From contig DASVDB010000018.1 in NCBI GenBank assembly GCA_036381315.1, positions 1 to 45,001 of the forward strand: a stretch of 45,001 bases of DNA, written 5' to 3'. How positions within the stretch are numbered: position 1 is the stretch's first letter; every line of letters begins with the position of its first letter. The translations under genes and the position numbers were made by a program. Positions 15,395 through 24,590 of the stretch are shown piece after piece. The DNA comes from Bacilli bacterium (GTDB taxonomy: Bacteria; Bacillota; Bacilli; Paenibacillales; KCTC-25726). Below the pieces are notes generated by a model, which was given only the letters and a program-made list of their open reading frames with translations, made no database searches and was not told the origin of the DNA.

Positions 15395-15414
15395 TTTATA
15401 TGAAATACGACTAT

Positions 15415-15443
15415 ATCATACTCTTTGCATAGCAATCTGACAA
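15415..15443 (-). promoter_or_regulatory. Sigma-A promoter of the microcompartment operon
   Basis: On the minus strand TTGTCA (15443-15438) and TATGAT (15420-15415) are separated by exactly 17 bp. Transcription would start near 15408, giving a leader of about 45 nt before the kinase ATG at 15361. This is the only good promoter seen ahead of the 17-gene run. No clear operator or CRE-like site was recognised beside it. Confidence 0.7.
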
Positions 15444-15477
15444 TCCTTTTTCTCATTGGCGGCTATTTCAGCAACGG

Positions 15478-18400
15478 CTATTTCAACACGATTTTTGTCC
15501 GGCTGTATCCTTCCCTGGTTTTGCGCACTTCGAGCACCGCCGGCAGCGCCTCTTTCAATTCCGGAACATGGGAGATTACGCCGATCATGCGCCCCGCTCG
15601 CTGCAAATCGACCAGCGCGGCGATCGCCTTTTCCAACGATTCCGCATCGAGCGAACCGAATCCTTCATCGATGAACATCATTTCGATCGACACACCGCCT
15701 TGATGCGCTTGGATGACGTCCGTCATGCCCAACGCCAGGCAAAGCGACGCGTTAAACTTTTCGCCGCCGGACAGCGTCTTGACATCCCGGTTTTGGCCCG
15801 TATACGCGTCATACACATCGAGACCGAGGCCGCTTTGCCTGCCGCGCGCCTCCAGCCGGTCGCTCCTTTTTAGCAAAAACTGCCCGTTCGCCAGCTTCCG
15901 CAGCCTGGCGTTCGCCGCATGCAAAATTTGCTCCAAAAATTCAAGCAAAATATAGCGTTCAAAAGATATTTTCAGCGGATTATCGCCTTTTAGCAGCTGG
16001 TATATATCCAGCACCTGCGCAAGCCGCTCTTCCGCCTTTATTGCTTGTTCATTCGTGTGTTCAATCGCCTCGCCAAGACGCAATGCGTCCGCGAGATGCC
16101 GTTTTGTTTTTTGCATTTCGGCGGTTGACTGCTCCAACTCGGCTTTTAATTGCGCGATCGTTTCGGTTAAAACCGTTGTATCTACGGGCTCTTTGCCCGC
16201 CAGTTCAAGTTCCAGTTGCCCGATTTGCATTTGCAGCGCCGCCACGTTTTGGCGGTACGCGGCAATTTCTTGCCGCAGCGCTTCCCGCTCGGACACGGAA
16301 AGCCGCGCGGCCTGAAACGCGGCAAGATCGGCGAATCCCGCTTCGGCCAATTCCCGGAGAAAGCGCTCATTGGCCTGCCGCAAGGCGGCCTCGGCTTCCG
16401 CAAGCTGCCGCTTGCTCTGCATCTCGTTCGCGCGCTCCGCCGCATGGCGGGCCTCCGCTTGCTGCAGCGTTTGCTGCGCTTCGCGCCAGGCCGCATGAAG
16501 CGATTCCAAAAGCTTTTGCTGTTCGCCGATGCGCTCCGCCAACCGTGCGGGCGCTTGCAAATCAGGCGGAATTTTTTCCAACTCTGTTTGCAATAGCGAT
16601 TGCTGCGTTTGGCAAGCGACGGTTGCGGCTTGCAATTGCCCGGAATATTGCTCTTTTTGCCTGAGCAGCAAATCGATTTTTTGCTCCAACTCCGCATGCT
16701 CCTGCCGCAATTTCGGCAATGCCGTCGCTGCCAGTTGATCCAACAGGTCGGTTTCTTCCCGCAATTTTTTCCCTTCCGCCGTCACTTGCGCAAACTGTTC
16801 GGACCAATTTTCCGGTAGCAGGCCGAACGCGGCAAATTGACCGGATTTGTCGTCCAAGCCGGCTTGCGCGGCGGCGATCTGCGCTTTAACGGCGCTGCAT
16901 TCGCTTTCCATCATGCTAAGCTGCTGTTTTGCCTGCTGCAGCGCTTCACGCGTGGGCGTATCAGAGGTAGCCGCGGCTTTCCGCGGGTGATCGGTGCTGC
17001 CGCAAACCGGGCAAGCTTCGCCGTCATGCAGATGCGCCGCGAGCAAACTTGCCTGCCCTTCCAGCCAGCGCTCCTCGAGCAATTCATAGTCGCGCTTCGC
17101 TTGCCCGAGCGCCGCGGCCAATTCCGCTTCCTGCCGCCTATAGGCTTCCAGCCGTTGTCCGAGTTCTACTGTTTCTTTGAGCATTTTTGCCTTTTCCCGC
17201 AATTGCGCAAGCGCTTCTTTTTTGGCCGGCAAGTCCGCGACCCGCTCTTCAAGTTTTCGCTGTTCTTCGGCGGCTGCACGCTTTCGTTCGCGATATTCGG
17301 CCAGTTCGGCATCCACATTCCGCAGCTTTTCGGCATTGGCCCGCACTTCTTGCGCAAGCAAATCCACGTTGCGCTTTCGCTCGGCCAATTCGCGCACGAT
17401 CGGCGTCAATTCGTTCAGTCGGACAAGTTCGCGGTCTGCCGTTCTGCGTTCTTCTTCGCGGGACTGTTCCAGTTCAAACTGTTTTTGCGCTTGCAGAAAA
17501 GCTTCCTCGGCGGCTACAAATCGCCGTTGGACTGCCAAAAGCTCGCCCTGTTTCGCATCAACCGCGGTTTTGGCGGCTTGCGCCTGTTCGCCGTACGGTT
17601 CGATCCAAACCGCTTTTTCCGCGAACATAAGCTTTTTTTCCCGCTCATTCACCGTATCCGCCAACCGCTCAAGTTCCGCATACTGTCCGCGTTTAATCTC
17701 CAGTTCGGCAAATCGGCTGTTTAACTGTTCGGAAGCCCGCAGCGCCGCTTCTTGCGCGGTAAGCTGCCCGGTCAATTCCGCCTTTTTTTGTTCCGCCTGA
17801 GCGACCATGTGGCGGTAATGCGACGCCTCTTCCCGCAATCCCGCCAATATTTGCGCGGGACTGTATGGCTCCGTCCTTAATGCCTGCTGAAGCGCGCTTT
17901 CGTCGCGAAGCGGCAATATTTCCTTGACCTGTTCAAGATAAAACGTAAGCCTTGCTTGCGCTTCCTTGTAAGCGTCTTTCAACTCGCGGCTTTTTTGCTG
18001 AAACTTCTCTTCCAATTTTCGATACAGCCCGGTGCGAAAAATTCGCCGCAAAATCTCCTCTTTATTTTCCGTATCCGAAATGAGCAATTTTTGAAATTCG
18101 CCCTGCGGCAGCATCACGATCTGGCTGAATTGCTCGCGCGTTAACCCGATGATTTGCTCGAGTTTGGCGTTCACATCCGTGACATGAAACCTGTCGACAA
18201 GCGGAATTTCCCGATCGCCTTGCAATTCGTACAATTCCACCTTGCCGCCGGTCTCGCTTTTATTGTTTCCTTTTCTGTGGCCCATTTGGCGAAACACCCT
18301 AAATACCCGCTGTCCCACGGCAAAGGTGAAATCAACGAACGTATGCGTCGCATCATCGGCAAAATGGCTGCGCAGCATCCGCGGCTCCGACCGGTCCCCT

Positions 18401-18573
18401 CCGCTCGCCAGGCCGTAAAGCGCATAGCACACCGCGTCAAAAATCGTCGTTTTCCCCGCGCCCGTATTGCCCGAAATCACAAACAGCCGCCGGTCTTCCA
18501 GCAGGCTGAAATCAATCGTTTCCACATCGCGATAAGGCCCGAAAGCGGCCATCGTCAACCTGACCGGCCTCAT
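15478..18573 (-). CDS. sbcC: Exonuclease SbcC (Rad50-type ATPase)
   Basis: This 1031-residue SMC/Rad50-like ATPase works with SbcD to open and trim DNA hairpins and blocked ends. Walker A is GNTGAGKTTIFDA (residues 34-46). Long Gln/Glu/Ala-rich coiled coils flank the central zinc-hook motif ACPVCGSTDHP. The C-terminal half has the LSGGEKF signature and Walker B MMFIDEGFGSLD. The ATG at 18573 overlaps the sbcD stop as ATGA. The end lies 116 nt from the start of the microcompartment operon on the same strand with no obvious terminator between them. Confidence 0.97.
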   Translation of the reverse strand: MRPVRLTMAAFGPYRDVETIDFSLLEDRRLFVISGNTGAGKTTIFDAVCYALYGLASGGDRSEPRMLRSHFADDATHTFVDFTFAVGQRVFRVFRQMGHRKGNNKSETGGKVELYELQGDREIPLVDRFHVTDVNAKLEQIIGLTREQFSQIVMLPQGEFQKLLISDTENKEEILRRIFRTGLYRKLEEKFQQKSRELKDAYKEAQARLTFYLEQVKEILPLRDESALQQALRTEPYSPAQILAGLREEASHYRHMVAQAEQKKAELTGQLTAQEAALRASEQLNSRFAELEIKRGQYAELERLADTVNEREKKLMFAEKAVWIEPYGEQAQAAKTAVDAKQGELLAVQRRFVAAEEAFLQAQKQFELEQSREEERRTADRELVRLNELTPIVRELAERKRNVDLLAQEVRANAEKLRNVDAELAEYRERKRAAAEEQRKLEERVADLPAKKEALAQLREKAKMLKETVELGQRLEAYRRQEAELAAALGQAKRDYELLEERWLEGQASLLAAHLHDGEACPVCGSTDHPRKAAATSDTPTREALQQAKQQLSMMESECSAVKAQIAAAQAGLDDKSGQFAAFGLLPENWSEQFAQVTAEGKKLREETDLLDQLAATALPKLRQEHAELEQKIDLLLRQKEQYSGQLQAATVACQTQQSLLQTELEKIPPDLQAPARLAERIGEQQKLLESLHAAWREAQQTLQQAEARHAAERANEMQSKRQLAEAEAALRQANERFLRELAEAGFADLAAFQAARLSVSEREALRQEIAAYRQNVAALQMQIGQLELELAGKEPVDTTVLTETIAQLKAELEQSTAEMQKTKRHLADALRLGEAIEHTNEQAIKAEERLAQVLDIYQLLKGDNPLKISFERYILLEFLEQILHAANARLRKLANGQFLLKRSDRLEARGRQSGLGLDVYDAYTGQNRDVKTLSGGEKFNASLCLALGMTDVIQAHQGGVSIEMMFIDEGFGSLDAESLEKAIAALVDLQRAGRMIGVISHVPELKEALPAVLEVRKTREGYSRTKIVLK

Positions 18574-19733
18574 CCCGCCTCACCTTCCTCGCGCAGCACT
18601 TCCGCGAACGTATCGGCAAACATACGCAGCTTCGCCTCGTCCGGGGTCACTTGCAACACTTCTTGATAAAACGCGGCAAACAGCGCGGTCGGATCCGTCT
18701 CGCGCCGCCTGGCGGCAACATTTTCCCCGCCGTTTGTATCGGTGTTTGCCACCGCCACCCGGCGTTCGACATGAAGCGCATTCGGATAGACGGCGCGCAC
18801 TCGCTCCATCGGGAACAACACCGGATTATCATTCAACAGCGTAACGAAAACATAATCATCGCTGGGTGCGTGTTTTTCGATTTCGGCAATCGGGGCGGCA
18901 ATCGTGCGCATATCGCGCAACGGCGCAAAAGCGCGCTCTTCCACGCGGACATTGCCCAGTCCGTCCATTTCCACCATATAAAAACATTTACGGTGATGTT
19001 CCTCGGAAATCGAATACTTTAACGGAGAGCCGGCATAGCGGATGTTCTCCCGAAGCACGAAATGCGCCTTGTGCAGATGTCCAAGCGCCGTATAATGAAA
19101 CGGCTGAAAATATTCCGCGCGCACATGCTCCGCCCCGCCGACGGAAAGCGGACGTTCCGATTCGCTCGTATTTTCCGCCGGCTCTCCCCGCGGCGTGACA
19201 AACGCGTGTCCCACAAATACGTGGCGGGCTTGCGGATCGCTACATTTACCAATGAGCGCCGTAATTTCCCGCATCGCATCGTCATGGGTGCGAATCGCCT
19301 CATTGCCCAGGGCAAAGCGGACTTGCGCGGGATCGGCATACGGCACCAGATGAAAATGCACCTCTCCGAACTGGTCGCGCAACGCGACGGTTTTGATCTC
19401 CGGTTTAAACTGCCCGACAAGATACAGTCCGCGTCCTTCCATAATCCCGGTGGCAAATTCCAGACGATCCGGGCTGTCATGATTGCCAGATATCGCCAGC
19501 ACGGGCGTACGCATATCCACAACGATGCGTTCCAGCAATTCATCCAGCAGTTCAACCGCTTCCGTCGGCGGCACCGCGCGATCATACAGGTCACCGGCGA
19601 TGATCACCGCGTCCGGCCGCTCCGCCGCCACCGCGTCAACCAGTTGATTGAGCACATATCGTTGGTCTTCCGTCATATAAACGCCCTGCACCAGTTTTCC
19701 CAGATGCCAGTCGGCGGTATGTATGAACCTCAT
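18570..19733 (-). CDS. sbcD: Exonuclease SbcD (Mre11-type nuclease)
   Basis: This 387-residue metallophosphoesterase is the nuclease subunit of the SbcCD complex. The dimetal site motifs are visible: HTADWHLG at the N-terminus, AGDLYDRA, SGNHDSPDR and, later, GHAFVTP and ALGHLHKAH. ATG at 19733 is preferred since it gives the family's usual start MRFIHTADWHLG; a TTG three codons earlier lies too close to the GAAGGG site. It is translationally coupled with sbcC. Confidence 0.96.
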   Translation of the reverse strand: MRFIHTADWHLGKLVQGVYMTEDQRYVLNQLVDAVAAERPDAVIIAGDLYDRAVPPTEAVELLDELLERIVVDMRTPVLAISGNHDSPDRLEFATGIMEGRGLYLVGQFKPEIKTVALRDQFGEVHFHLVPYADPAQVRFALGNEAIRTHDDAMREITALIGKCSDPQARHVFVGHAFVTPRGEPAENTSESERPLSVGGAEHVRAEYFQPFHYTALGHLHKAHFVLRENIRYAGSPLKYSISEEHHRKCFYMVEMDGLGNVRVEERAFAPLRDMRTIAAPIAEIEKHAPSDDYVFVTLLNDNPVLFPMERVRAVYPNALHVERRVAVANTDTNGGENVAARRRETDPTALFAAFYQEVLQVTPDEAKLRMFADTFAEVLREEGEAG

Positions 19734-19770
19734 GATGGGCAACTTCCCTTCGCGTTCTGTTCCAATCGCG

Positions 19771-20616
19771 TCAAGCGTACGTTTTCGCTTTCAACCGCAA
19801 CGTATATCGCTCCAGCAGGGAAAATAACACGATGCTCCCCGCGCCGGCGATCATGTTTCCCCACATGTTCATGCCATTTTCCAGAATTAAAATGTGCAGT
19901 TTGTACAAGATCGCGTCGAAAAAAAACAGGACGACCATCGGCAGCAAAATTCTTAACACATTGTGCAACCGGCGAAAACACATGACGGCGAAAGCGGAAT
20001 TGAGACCGTGGTAAAATACCCCGAACAGAATGCTGTCTCTGTAAATATTGCCTGTCCAATCGGGATCGTAAAACTGCATGTCCAACAACAAAAAGCCGAT
20101 TGACGGCGTATGCAGAACAACGATGCCAATCAAAACAAACGCCGCATTCCGAATGTGGGCGTATCTCCCACGCGCAAGAACAGCATACAACTTTCTGGCG
20201 AGAAGCAAATAAAGCGATATGGCGATCAACGTCATATACAGTCTCCACCAATAATGTTCATACAACCCCGCTTTCAAAAAAAACCATTCGATGGACATGA
20301 ATACGGCAACTAATGCGGCAATCCAGCGATAACTCAAGCGGCAGGCGCCGACCAGCACCCCCGCCGTGCCCCATAAAAAAATATTGGGAATCACATGGCC
20401 GATCACATTGTTGGCAAAAGGGTCCGCAAACAGTTCTGTCTTGTATCTGTATCCTTCGAACATAAACAAAACGACGATTTCGCCGATGAACACCAAAGCG
20501 ACTTCAGCCAACCAGAAAGCAATTATATCTCCGGCGTTTTTCTTTTTATGAATGACATATATCATGATGCCGCTGCCGACAAAAATAAACATGCAGTACC
20601 AATAAATGTTTTGCAT
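19771..20616 (-). CDS. Polytopic membrane protein of unknown function
   Basis: This 281-residue protein has about eight to nine hydrophobic helices, aromatic-rich (Trp, Tyr) loops and a basic C-terminus (RYTLRLKAK). I do not recognise a characterised family. The ATG at 20616 (MQNIYWY) has GGGGGCAG upstream; the earlier in-frame ATG at 20685 has no clear site and adds a non-hydrophobic, arginine-rich extension. It lies 37 nt upstream of sbcD on the same strand and may be co-transcribed with it, but nothing in the sequence suggests a DNA-repair role. Confidence 0.7.
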   Translation of the reverse strand: MQNIYWYCMFIFVGSGIMIYVIHKKKNAGDIIAFWLAEVALVFIGEIVVLFMFEGYRYKTELFADPFANNVIGHVIPNIFLWGTAGVLVGACRLSYRWIAALVAVFMSIEWFFLKAGLYEHYWWRLYMTLIAISLYLLLARKLYAVLARGRYAHIRNAAFVLIGIVVLHTPSIGFLLLDMQFYDPDWTGNIYRDSILFGVFYHGLNSAFAVMCFRRLHNVLRILLPMVVLFFFDAILYKLHILILENGMNMWGNMIAGAGSIVLFSLLERYTLRLKAKTYA

Positions 20617-20726
20617 ACTCTGCCCCCGCACCCTGCGCATGAAAATTTTGGCTGACAAGCCGTACCTATGTATGTTTCGCCGCAAATTAGCAAATTATGA
20701 ATGCTGCGGGGGCAATCCGCTTCGGC

Positions 20727-21725
20727 CTAGCTTATTTGTTCAACGACAAAATGGCTGGATGCTTCCCAGACTTCATTCGGTTTTAGCAGGCACAAGCCGG
20801 TTGTTTCCGGCGGCAGGTCGACATTCGGCGCGTTCACCATGCCGATTTGCGGTTCCGGGCAAAAAAATTCGCGCGACGCTTTTCCGTTGTAAAGCATCCA
20901 GTGCCGGTACGCTTCGCCGACATCATAGACAAGGCGAACTTTTGCCCTGGAGTCGGCCAGTTCCATCCGATTGGAACCGTTTTGCGCATCCGCTGTATAA
21001 TGGTGGTCAAGCGCGGCGAAATACGGCGACACTCCCGTGCTTTTCATCGCCAACTCATGCTCATCGAGCGGCGCAAATTTCCCGGTAGGCAGCATGCGCT
21101 CATCAAGCTCCCACCGTTTGCCGATCGTCAGCGTAAGCGTGCAATCATCAGCCGTGCTGCCCGGCGCAAACGGAGCATTGATGGAGGTGTGAAAACCCAG
21201 CATGCAGGGCATTTCGTCCGGCCCCATATTTTTCACCGCCACATGCTGGATGAGTTTGGCTTCGGTTAATGTATAACGCAAAGTAATGGTAAAATGATGC
21301 GGGAAATAGGAATACATGCCGTGCTGTTCATTTACATGCTGCACCAGTTCCGCGCTGCTTTCCGCATCGCCGGCGTAAAACCCGGCAACTTGCCACGGAA
21401 TGTTGTACAAAAAACCGTGCAGGTGATTGCCGGTGCCGGGCTCGTTTACCGGGAGGCGATACGTTTTGCCGTTTACCGCAAACTTCCCGTCCTGATACCG
21501 GTTCGGCGGAAAAAGAACCGGAATGCCGTGAATCATCGGATATTGTTTGAATTGCTCCATTTCCTCAGGCTTCGGTTCGTGCAAAAATTGATAATGATTT
21601 TCCACATCGCGAAACGCGATCAAATTGGCGCCGATATGCGGCAATATGTACGCTTCATATTGGCCGGCCCGCAGGCAAATGGCCTGTTCCCCGTTAAAAG
21701 TTGTTGCCAAAGCATGACATGCCAT
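20727..21725 (-). CDS. Aldose 1-epimerase family protein
   Basis: This 332-residue protein has a galactose-mutarotase-like fold. Visible family features are HGIPVLFPPNRY, GNHLHGFLYNIPW with the substrate-binding His, LGFHTSINAPF, and late FCPEPQIGMVNAPN with the probable catalytic Glu. Such enzymes interconvert alpha and beta anomers of sugars in the cytoplasm. The ATG at 21725 was chosen because GGGAGGG lies six bases ahead. It stands alone, divergent from the flavoprotein gene at 21878. Confidence 0.88.
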   Translation of the reverse strand: MACHALATTFNGEQAICLRAGQYEAYILPHIGANLIAFRDVENHYQFLHEPKPEEMEQFKQYPMIHGIPVLFPPNRYQDGKFAVNGKTYRLPVNEPGTGNHLHGFLYNIPWQVAGFYAGDAESSAELVQHVNEQHGMYSYFPHHFTITLRYTLTEAKLIQHVAVKNMGPDEMPCMLGFHTSINAPFAPGSTADDCTLTLTIGKRWELDERMLPTGKFAPLDEHELAMKSTGVSPYFAALDHHYTADAQNGSNRMELADSRAKVRLVYDVGEAYRHWMLYNGKASREFFCPEPQIGMVNAPNVDLPPETTGLCLLKPNEVWEASSHFVVEQIS

Positions 21726-21792
21726 CGCATTCCCTCCCGAATCGTTTTCATCTTTTCTTATCATAATAAAGTAAATAAAGCTTGTGCAACTA

Positions 21793-21821
21793 TTGCATTT
21801 AAAGAATATATAATTTAGTAT
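21793..21821 (+). promoter_or_regulatory. Probable promoter of the mini flavoprotein gene
   Basis: TTGCAT (21793-21798) and TAGTAT (21816-21821) are 17 bp apart in an AT-rich divergent region. Overlapping the -10 and start region is a small inverted repeat (TTTTTA, five-base centre, TAAAAA, 21821-21837), which could be an operator. The ribosome binding site AAGGGAG follows 12 bases ahead of the ATG at 21878. Confidence 0.45.
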
Positions 21822-21877
21822 TTTTATTACGTAAAAATTATATTATTTAAAAATTTCTCAAAAGGGAGTGCAACGAT

Positions 21878-22453
21878 ATGTACGATGTAGCCATCGTCGG
21901 AGCAGGGCCCGCCGGCGCAAGCGCTGCCTTGTTTACGGCAAAAGCGGGAAAAAATACAATCGTGTTCGATCATGACAAGGGCTTGACCAAACGCGCCTGG
22001 ATTGAAAACCATTACGGATTCACGGGCTTGACGGGACCGGAATTGATCGCCACCGGCATCAAACAGGCGGAAAAATTCGGAGCCAAAATCGTGGGCGACC
22101 AGGTTAACAATATCGTGAAAAAAGACGACGGATTTGTTGTCCAAACCGAACAAAACGGCGAGATCGCCGCTCGCCATGTCATTTTGGCCACCGGCGCATC
22201 CGTCGAACTGGCGGAAAAAATCGGCGTCGAAACGACCGAAGGCAAAGAACCCCGCATCAAAACCGTTCTCAAAACTGCGGCGGACGGCAAAACCAATATC
22301 GCCGGGATTTGGGCTGCAGGCACTTGCGCCGGAGTGAGCGTGCATACGATTATTACCGCCGGCGACGGCGCCAAAGTCGCGATCAATTTGCTTAGCGAAA
22401 TGAACGGTCAACGCTATGTCGACCATGATGTGCTGCAGACAAAGGCGCAGTAA
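21878..22453 (+). CDS. Small thioredoxin-reductase-like flavoprotein
   Basis: This 191-residue protein has the FAD-binding motif IVGAGPAGASAALFTAKAG at the N-terminus, an ILATGAS segment near residue 105 and an IWAAGTCAG FAD motif near residue 145. These match the two halves of the FAD domain of thioredoxin reductases. The NAD(P)H-binding insertion and its CxxC pair, normally about 115 residues between these halves, are absent; full-length relatives have about 310 residues. It may be an FAD-only redox protein needing a partner or may not be a reductase at all. Start and stop are intact, the binding site is good, and a strong hairpin follows, so it is not a decayed gene. Confidence 0.82.
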   Translation: MYDVAIVGAGPAGASAALFTAKAGKNTIVFDHDKGLTKRAWIENHYGFTGLTGPELIATGIKQAEKFGAKIVGDQVNNIVKKDDGFVVQTEQNGEIAARHVILATGASVELAEKIGVETTEGKEPRIKTVLKTAADGKTNIAGIWAAGTCAGVSVHTIITAGDGAKVAINLLSEMNGQRYVDHDVLQTKAQ

Positions 22454-22476
22454 AACCGCATACCCATTTTCAAGGC

Positions 22477-22527
22477 AAGAAACTGGCCCGGAAAGGCAAT
22501 TTTCATGACTTTCCGGGCCAGTTTCTT
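22477..22527. terminator. Strong hairpin (probable terminator) after the flavoprotein gene
   Basis: A perfect 19-bp stem (arms 22477-22495 and 22509-22527) with a 13-nt loop starts 24 nt after the stop codon at 22453. The arm contains GGCCCGG bordered by A/T ends, but only a weak T-rich tract follows, so termination is likely but not certain. Confidence 0.65.
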
Positions 22528-22641
22528 TGGCTATTTTACCAAACGGCTTGGCTATACCTAACCGGGATAATATGACGTATAATGTTCATGTAGAACGATC
22601 AAGCCGTCCACGAAATACTTGCATCCTCGGGTGAATGGGAC

Positions 22642-23145
22642 ATGAACGATTTCGGCGCCAACGAGCCAAAAAATAAGCCGGATACCCCGCGCGGCAACGG
22701 GTTATTATACGCTGTCGCGTTCACATTGCTCGCCATGTTCTCGCGAGCCTTCATTGCGTTGGTCGACTCGCTTTTGCCGTTTCTGTTCAGCGACGAATTT
22801 CTTGCGCTCGCTTCCAAAAATATCATGTGGTCCGTTACGGCGCTGTTTGATTTGGCCCGATATTTGTTTTACATCGTGTTTATCCCTTATCTGGGTGTGC
22901 TGGCGCTAAAAAAAAGAAGCGGCTTTCCCAAACTTGCCGTCGTCCTGTTCGCGGCCCATGTACCGATAAGCCTGCTGGCTTACGCCGGCGCATTTGCCGC
23001 CCCCGGCAAAATAGCGGCGGATTCGGCGCAAAGCCTGCTGTTCGGCTTCATTTGTTCCGTTGTTTTTGCCCTGTTGTGGATTCCGTATCTTAACAAATCA
23101 AAACTCGTCCGACACATTTTCCGGCGACAGGCGGCGAATCGCTGA
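22642..23145 (+). CDS. DUF2569 family membrane protein
   Basis: This 167-residue protein has four hydrophobic helices (about residues 20-45, 60-85, 95-118 and 128-148). The C-terminal WIPYLNKSKLVRHIF motif is typical of DUF2569 proteins, whose function is unknown. The binding site ahead of the ATG is weak (GGGTGAATGGGAC). Its last 48 nt overlap, on opposite strands, the end of the small protein gene at 23098. Confidence 0.72.
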   Translation: MNDFGANEPKNKPDTPRGNGLLYAVAFTLLAMFSRAFIALVDSLLPFLFSDEFLALASKNIMWSVTALFDLARYLFYIVFIPYLGVLALKKRSGFPKLAVVLFAAHVPISLLAYAGAFAAPGKIAADSAQSLLFGFICSVVFALLWIPYLNKSKLVRHIFRRQAANR

Positions 23146-23319
23146 ATCGGAACGCTCGTCCCCCGCTGAGCGGATAAAGGCCCCGTCCGCCGTACCCGCC
23201 GCGTAAGCGTCGCTGAACTGTTCGCGGGTCATCCGGATGCCCGCGGCTTCCTCATCGGCAATGCGCGCGTCCATCGCCTCGTTTATATTCCCTGTGTCCG
23301 CCATTTGATTTTCTGCCAT
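23098..23319 (-). CDS. Small acidic protein, YozQ/DUF4025-like
   Basis: This 73-residue acidic hydrophilic protein carries the segment MTREQFSDAYAAGTADG, which resembles the conserved part of YozQ (DUF4025), a small Bacillales family of unknown function; the match is from memory and not searched. Residues before it are Glu/Ala-rich and the end is polar. GGCGG precedes two in-frame ATGs; 23319 gives the better spacing, while 23325 is possible. The gene is convergent with, and overlaps by 48 nt, the DUF2569 gene. Confidence 0.55.
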   Translation of the reverse strand: MAENQMADTGNINEAMDARIADEEAAGIRMTREQFSDAYAAGTADGAFIRSAGDERSDSAIRRLSPENVSDEF

Positions 23320-23384
23320 ACCCATTCCGCCTTTTTTATAGTGGAAATGGGGTTATTGTTCCGCAATGGGGAAAAAGTATGCGT

Positions 23385-24590
23385 TTAAAATCGTTCTTTC
23401 TCCAGCATATCGATCACCATGATCGCGGCGCCGTAAGCGACCGCTTCTTCTCCCAGCCTGCAGCCTGCAAACACGACCTGATATGCCGGATAATGGTACG
23501 TATTTTTAATTGCCGTTTGCGTGGCGATGCGAAAAAACAGCACATTGTCGGAAAAAACGGGCCCGCCCAAAATGACTTTCTCCGGATGCAGGATGTTGAG
23601 CAGATTAGCCAGGCCGATGCCAAAATAAACCGCCGTTTCGCGAAAAGCTTCCACCACGAGCGAATCCTGCTCTTTAAGCGCATGCAGCAAATCGGAATAG
23701 GTCAAATCAGCGTGCCGCCCCTTTGCCCGTTCCGCAAGCGCGCTATCACCGCCTACTTGCAAACGCCTTTCCACCCGCCGCAGCAAAGCGTGCAACGAAA
23801 CGCACGACTCCCAGCTTGCGCCGCCCGTCCCGTGAAGATTTCGCTCCGCCCTGATCACCATTTGCCCGACGGCGCCTTCCATATCGACCGCGCCGTACAT
23901 CAATTTGCCGTCGGCAATCATCGCCGTGCGGATCCCGATGCCGGCGTGGACATACAGCAAATGGCGGTACCGATCAACGGAACTATGCCAATATTCCCCC
24001 CACAATGCCGTGTTGGCTCCGTTATCCAATATGACCGGCAGGCCCAGCGTCTTTTCCAGTGTCGGCCCAATCACAACATGTTCCCACCCTCGCGCGGGAA
24101 ACATGGGAGGGGTCAAGATGATGCCGCTATCCCTGTCCAATGGTCCGACCGCGCCGATGCCAAGGCCCAGCAAATCCGCGGAACAAACCCCGCATTCCGC
24201 TAGCATTTCATTGACCGCTTTGGTGAGCTCGTCAAAAAGCCGATCCGGCGTGAGCGTTTCATCCATGATCCAGCGGCGCGACGCTTTTTTGGCTAACGAC
24301 ATATCGTATAAAATCAGCATGACGTGCGTCCGGGAAATATCCAACCCAAACGTATAGCCGAACTGCGGATTGATCCGGTACAGGATCGGCTTGCGGCCTC
24401 CCGTCGACGAGCCGTATCCAACCTCGCGAATGGCCTTAAGGTCGATCAGTTCCGCAAGCGTGCGCGTCAGCGTACTTGACGTCAATCCGCTTGCATTCAG
24501 CAAATCTTGCTTGGATACGGTTCCGCTCTTGCGAATCATGCCAAAAATTTTCCGGGCGTTTCGGTTGGGCAATACCCGTCGGTTCGTCAT
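23385..24590 (-). CDS. ROK-family transcriptional regulator (NagC/XylR type)
   Basis: This 401-residue protein joins an N-terminal winged helix-turn-helix (about residues 10-60, VSKQDLLNASGLTSSTLTR) to a ROK sugar-sensing domain. The sugar-kinase-like motifs LGLGIGAVGPLDRD and LDNGANTALWGE are present. However, the CxCGxxGCxE zinc motif of ROK proteins is replaced by a segment reading LHGTGGASWES, and the usual GEIGHM is GAVGQM, so it is unlikely to be an active kinase. The ATG at 24590 overlaps the stop of the chromate-transporter gene as ATGA, so the regulator is translationally coupled to it, an unusual pairing. The ligand is unknown. Confidence 0.88.
   Translation of the reverse strand: MTNRRVLPNRNARKIFGMIRKSGTVSKQDLLNASGLTSSTLTRTLAELIDLKAIREVGYGSSTGGRKPILYRINPQFGYTFGLDISRTHVMLILYDMSLAKKASRRWIMDETLTPDRLFDELTKAVNEMLAECGVCSADLLGLGIGAVGPLDRDSGIILTPPMFPARGWEHVVIGPTLEKTLGLPVILDNGANTALWGEYWHSSVDRYRHLLYVHAGIGIRTAMIADGKLMYGAVDMEGAVGQMVIRAERNLHGTGGASWESCVSLHALLRRVERRLQVGGDSALAERAKGRHADLTYSDLLHALKEQDSLVVEAFRETAVYFGIGLANLLNILHPEKVILGGPVFSDNVLFFRIATQTAIKNTYHYPAYQVVFAGCRLGEEAVAYGAAIMVIDMLEKERF

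Noticed and set aside
15362-15477. Possible S-box (SAM) riboswitch before mtnK
   Set aside because: The leader is too short and lacks the conserved helices; only a small hairpin is present.
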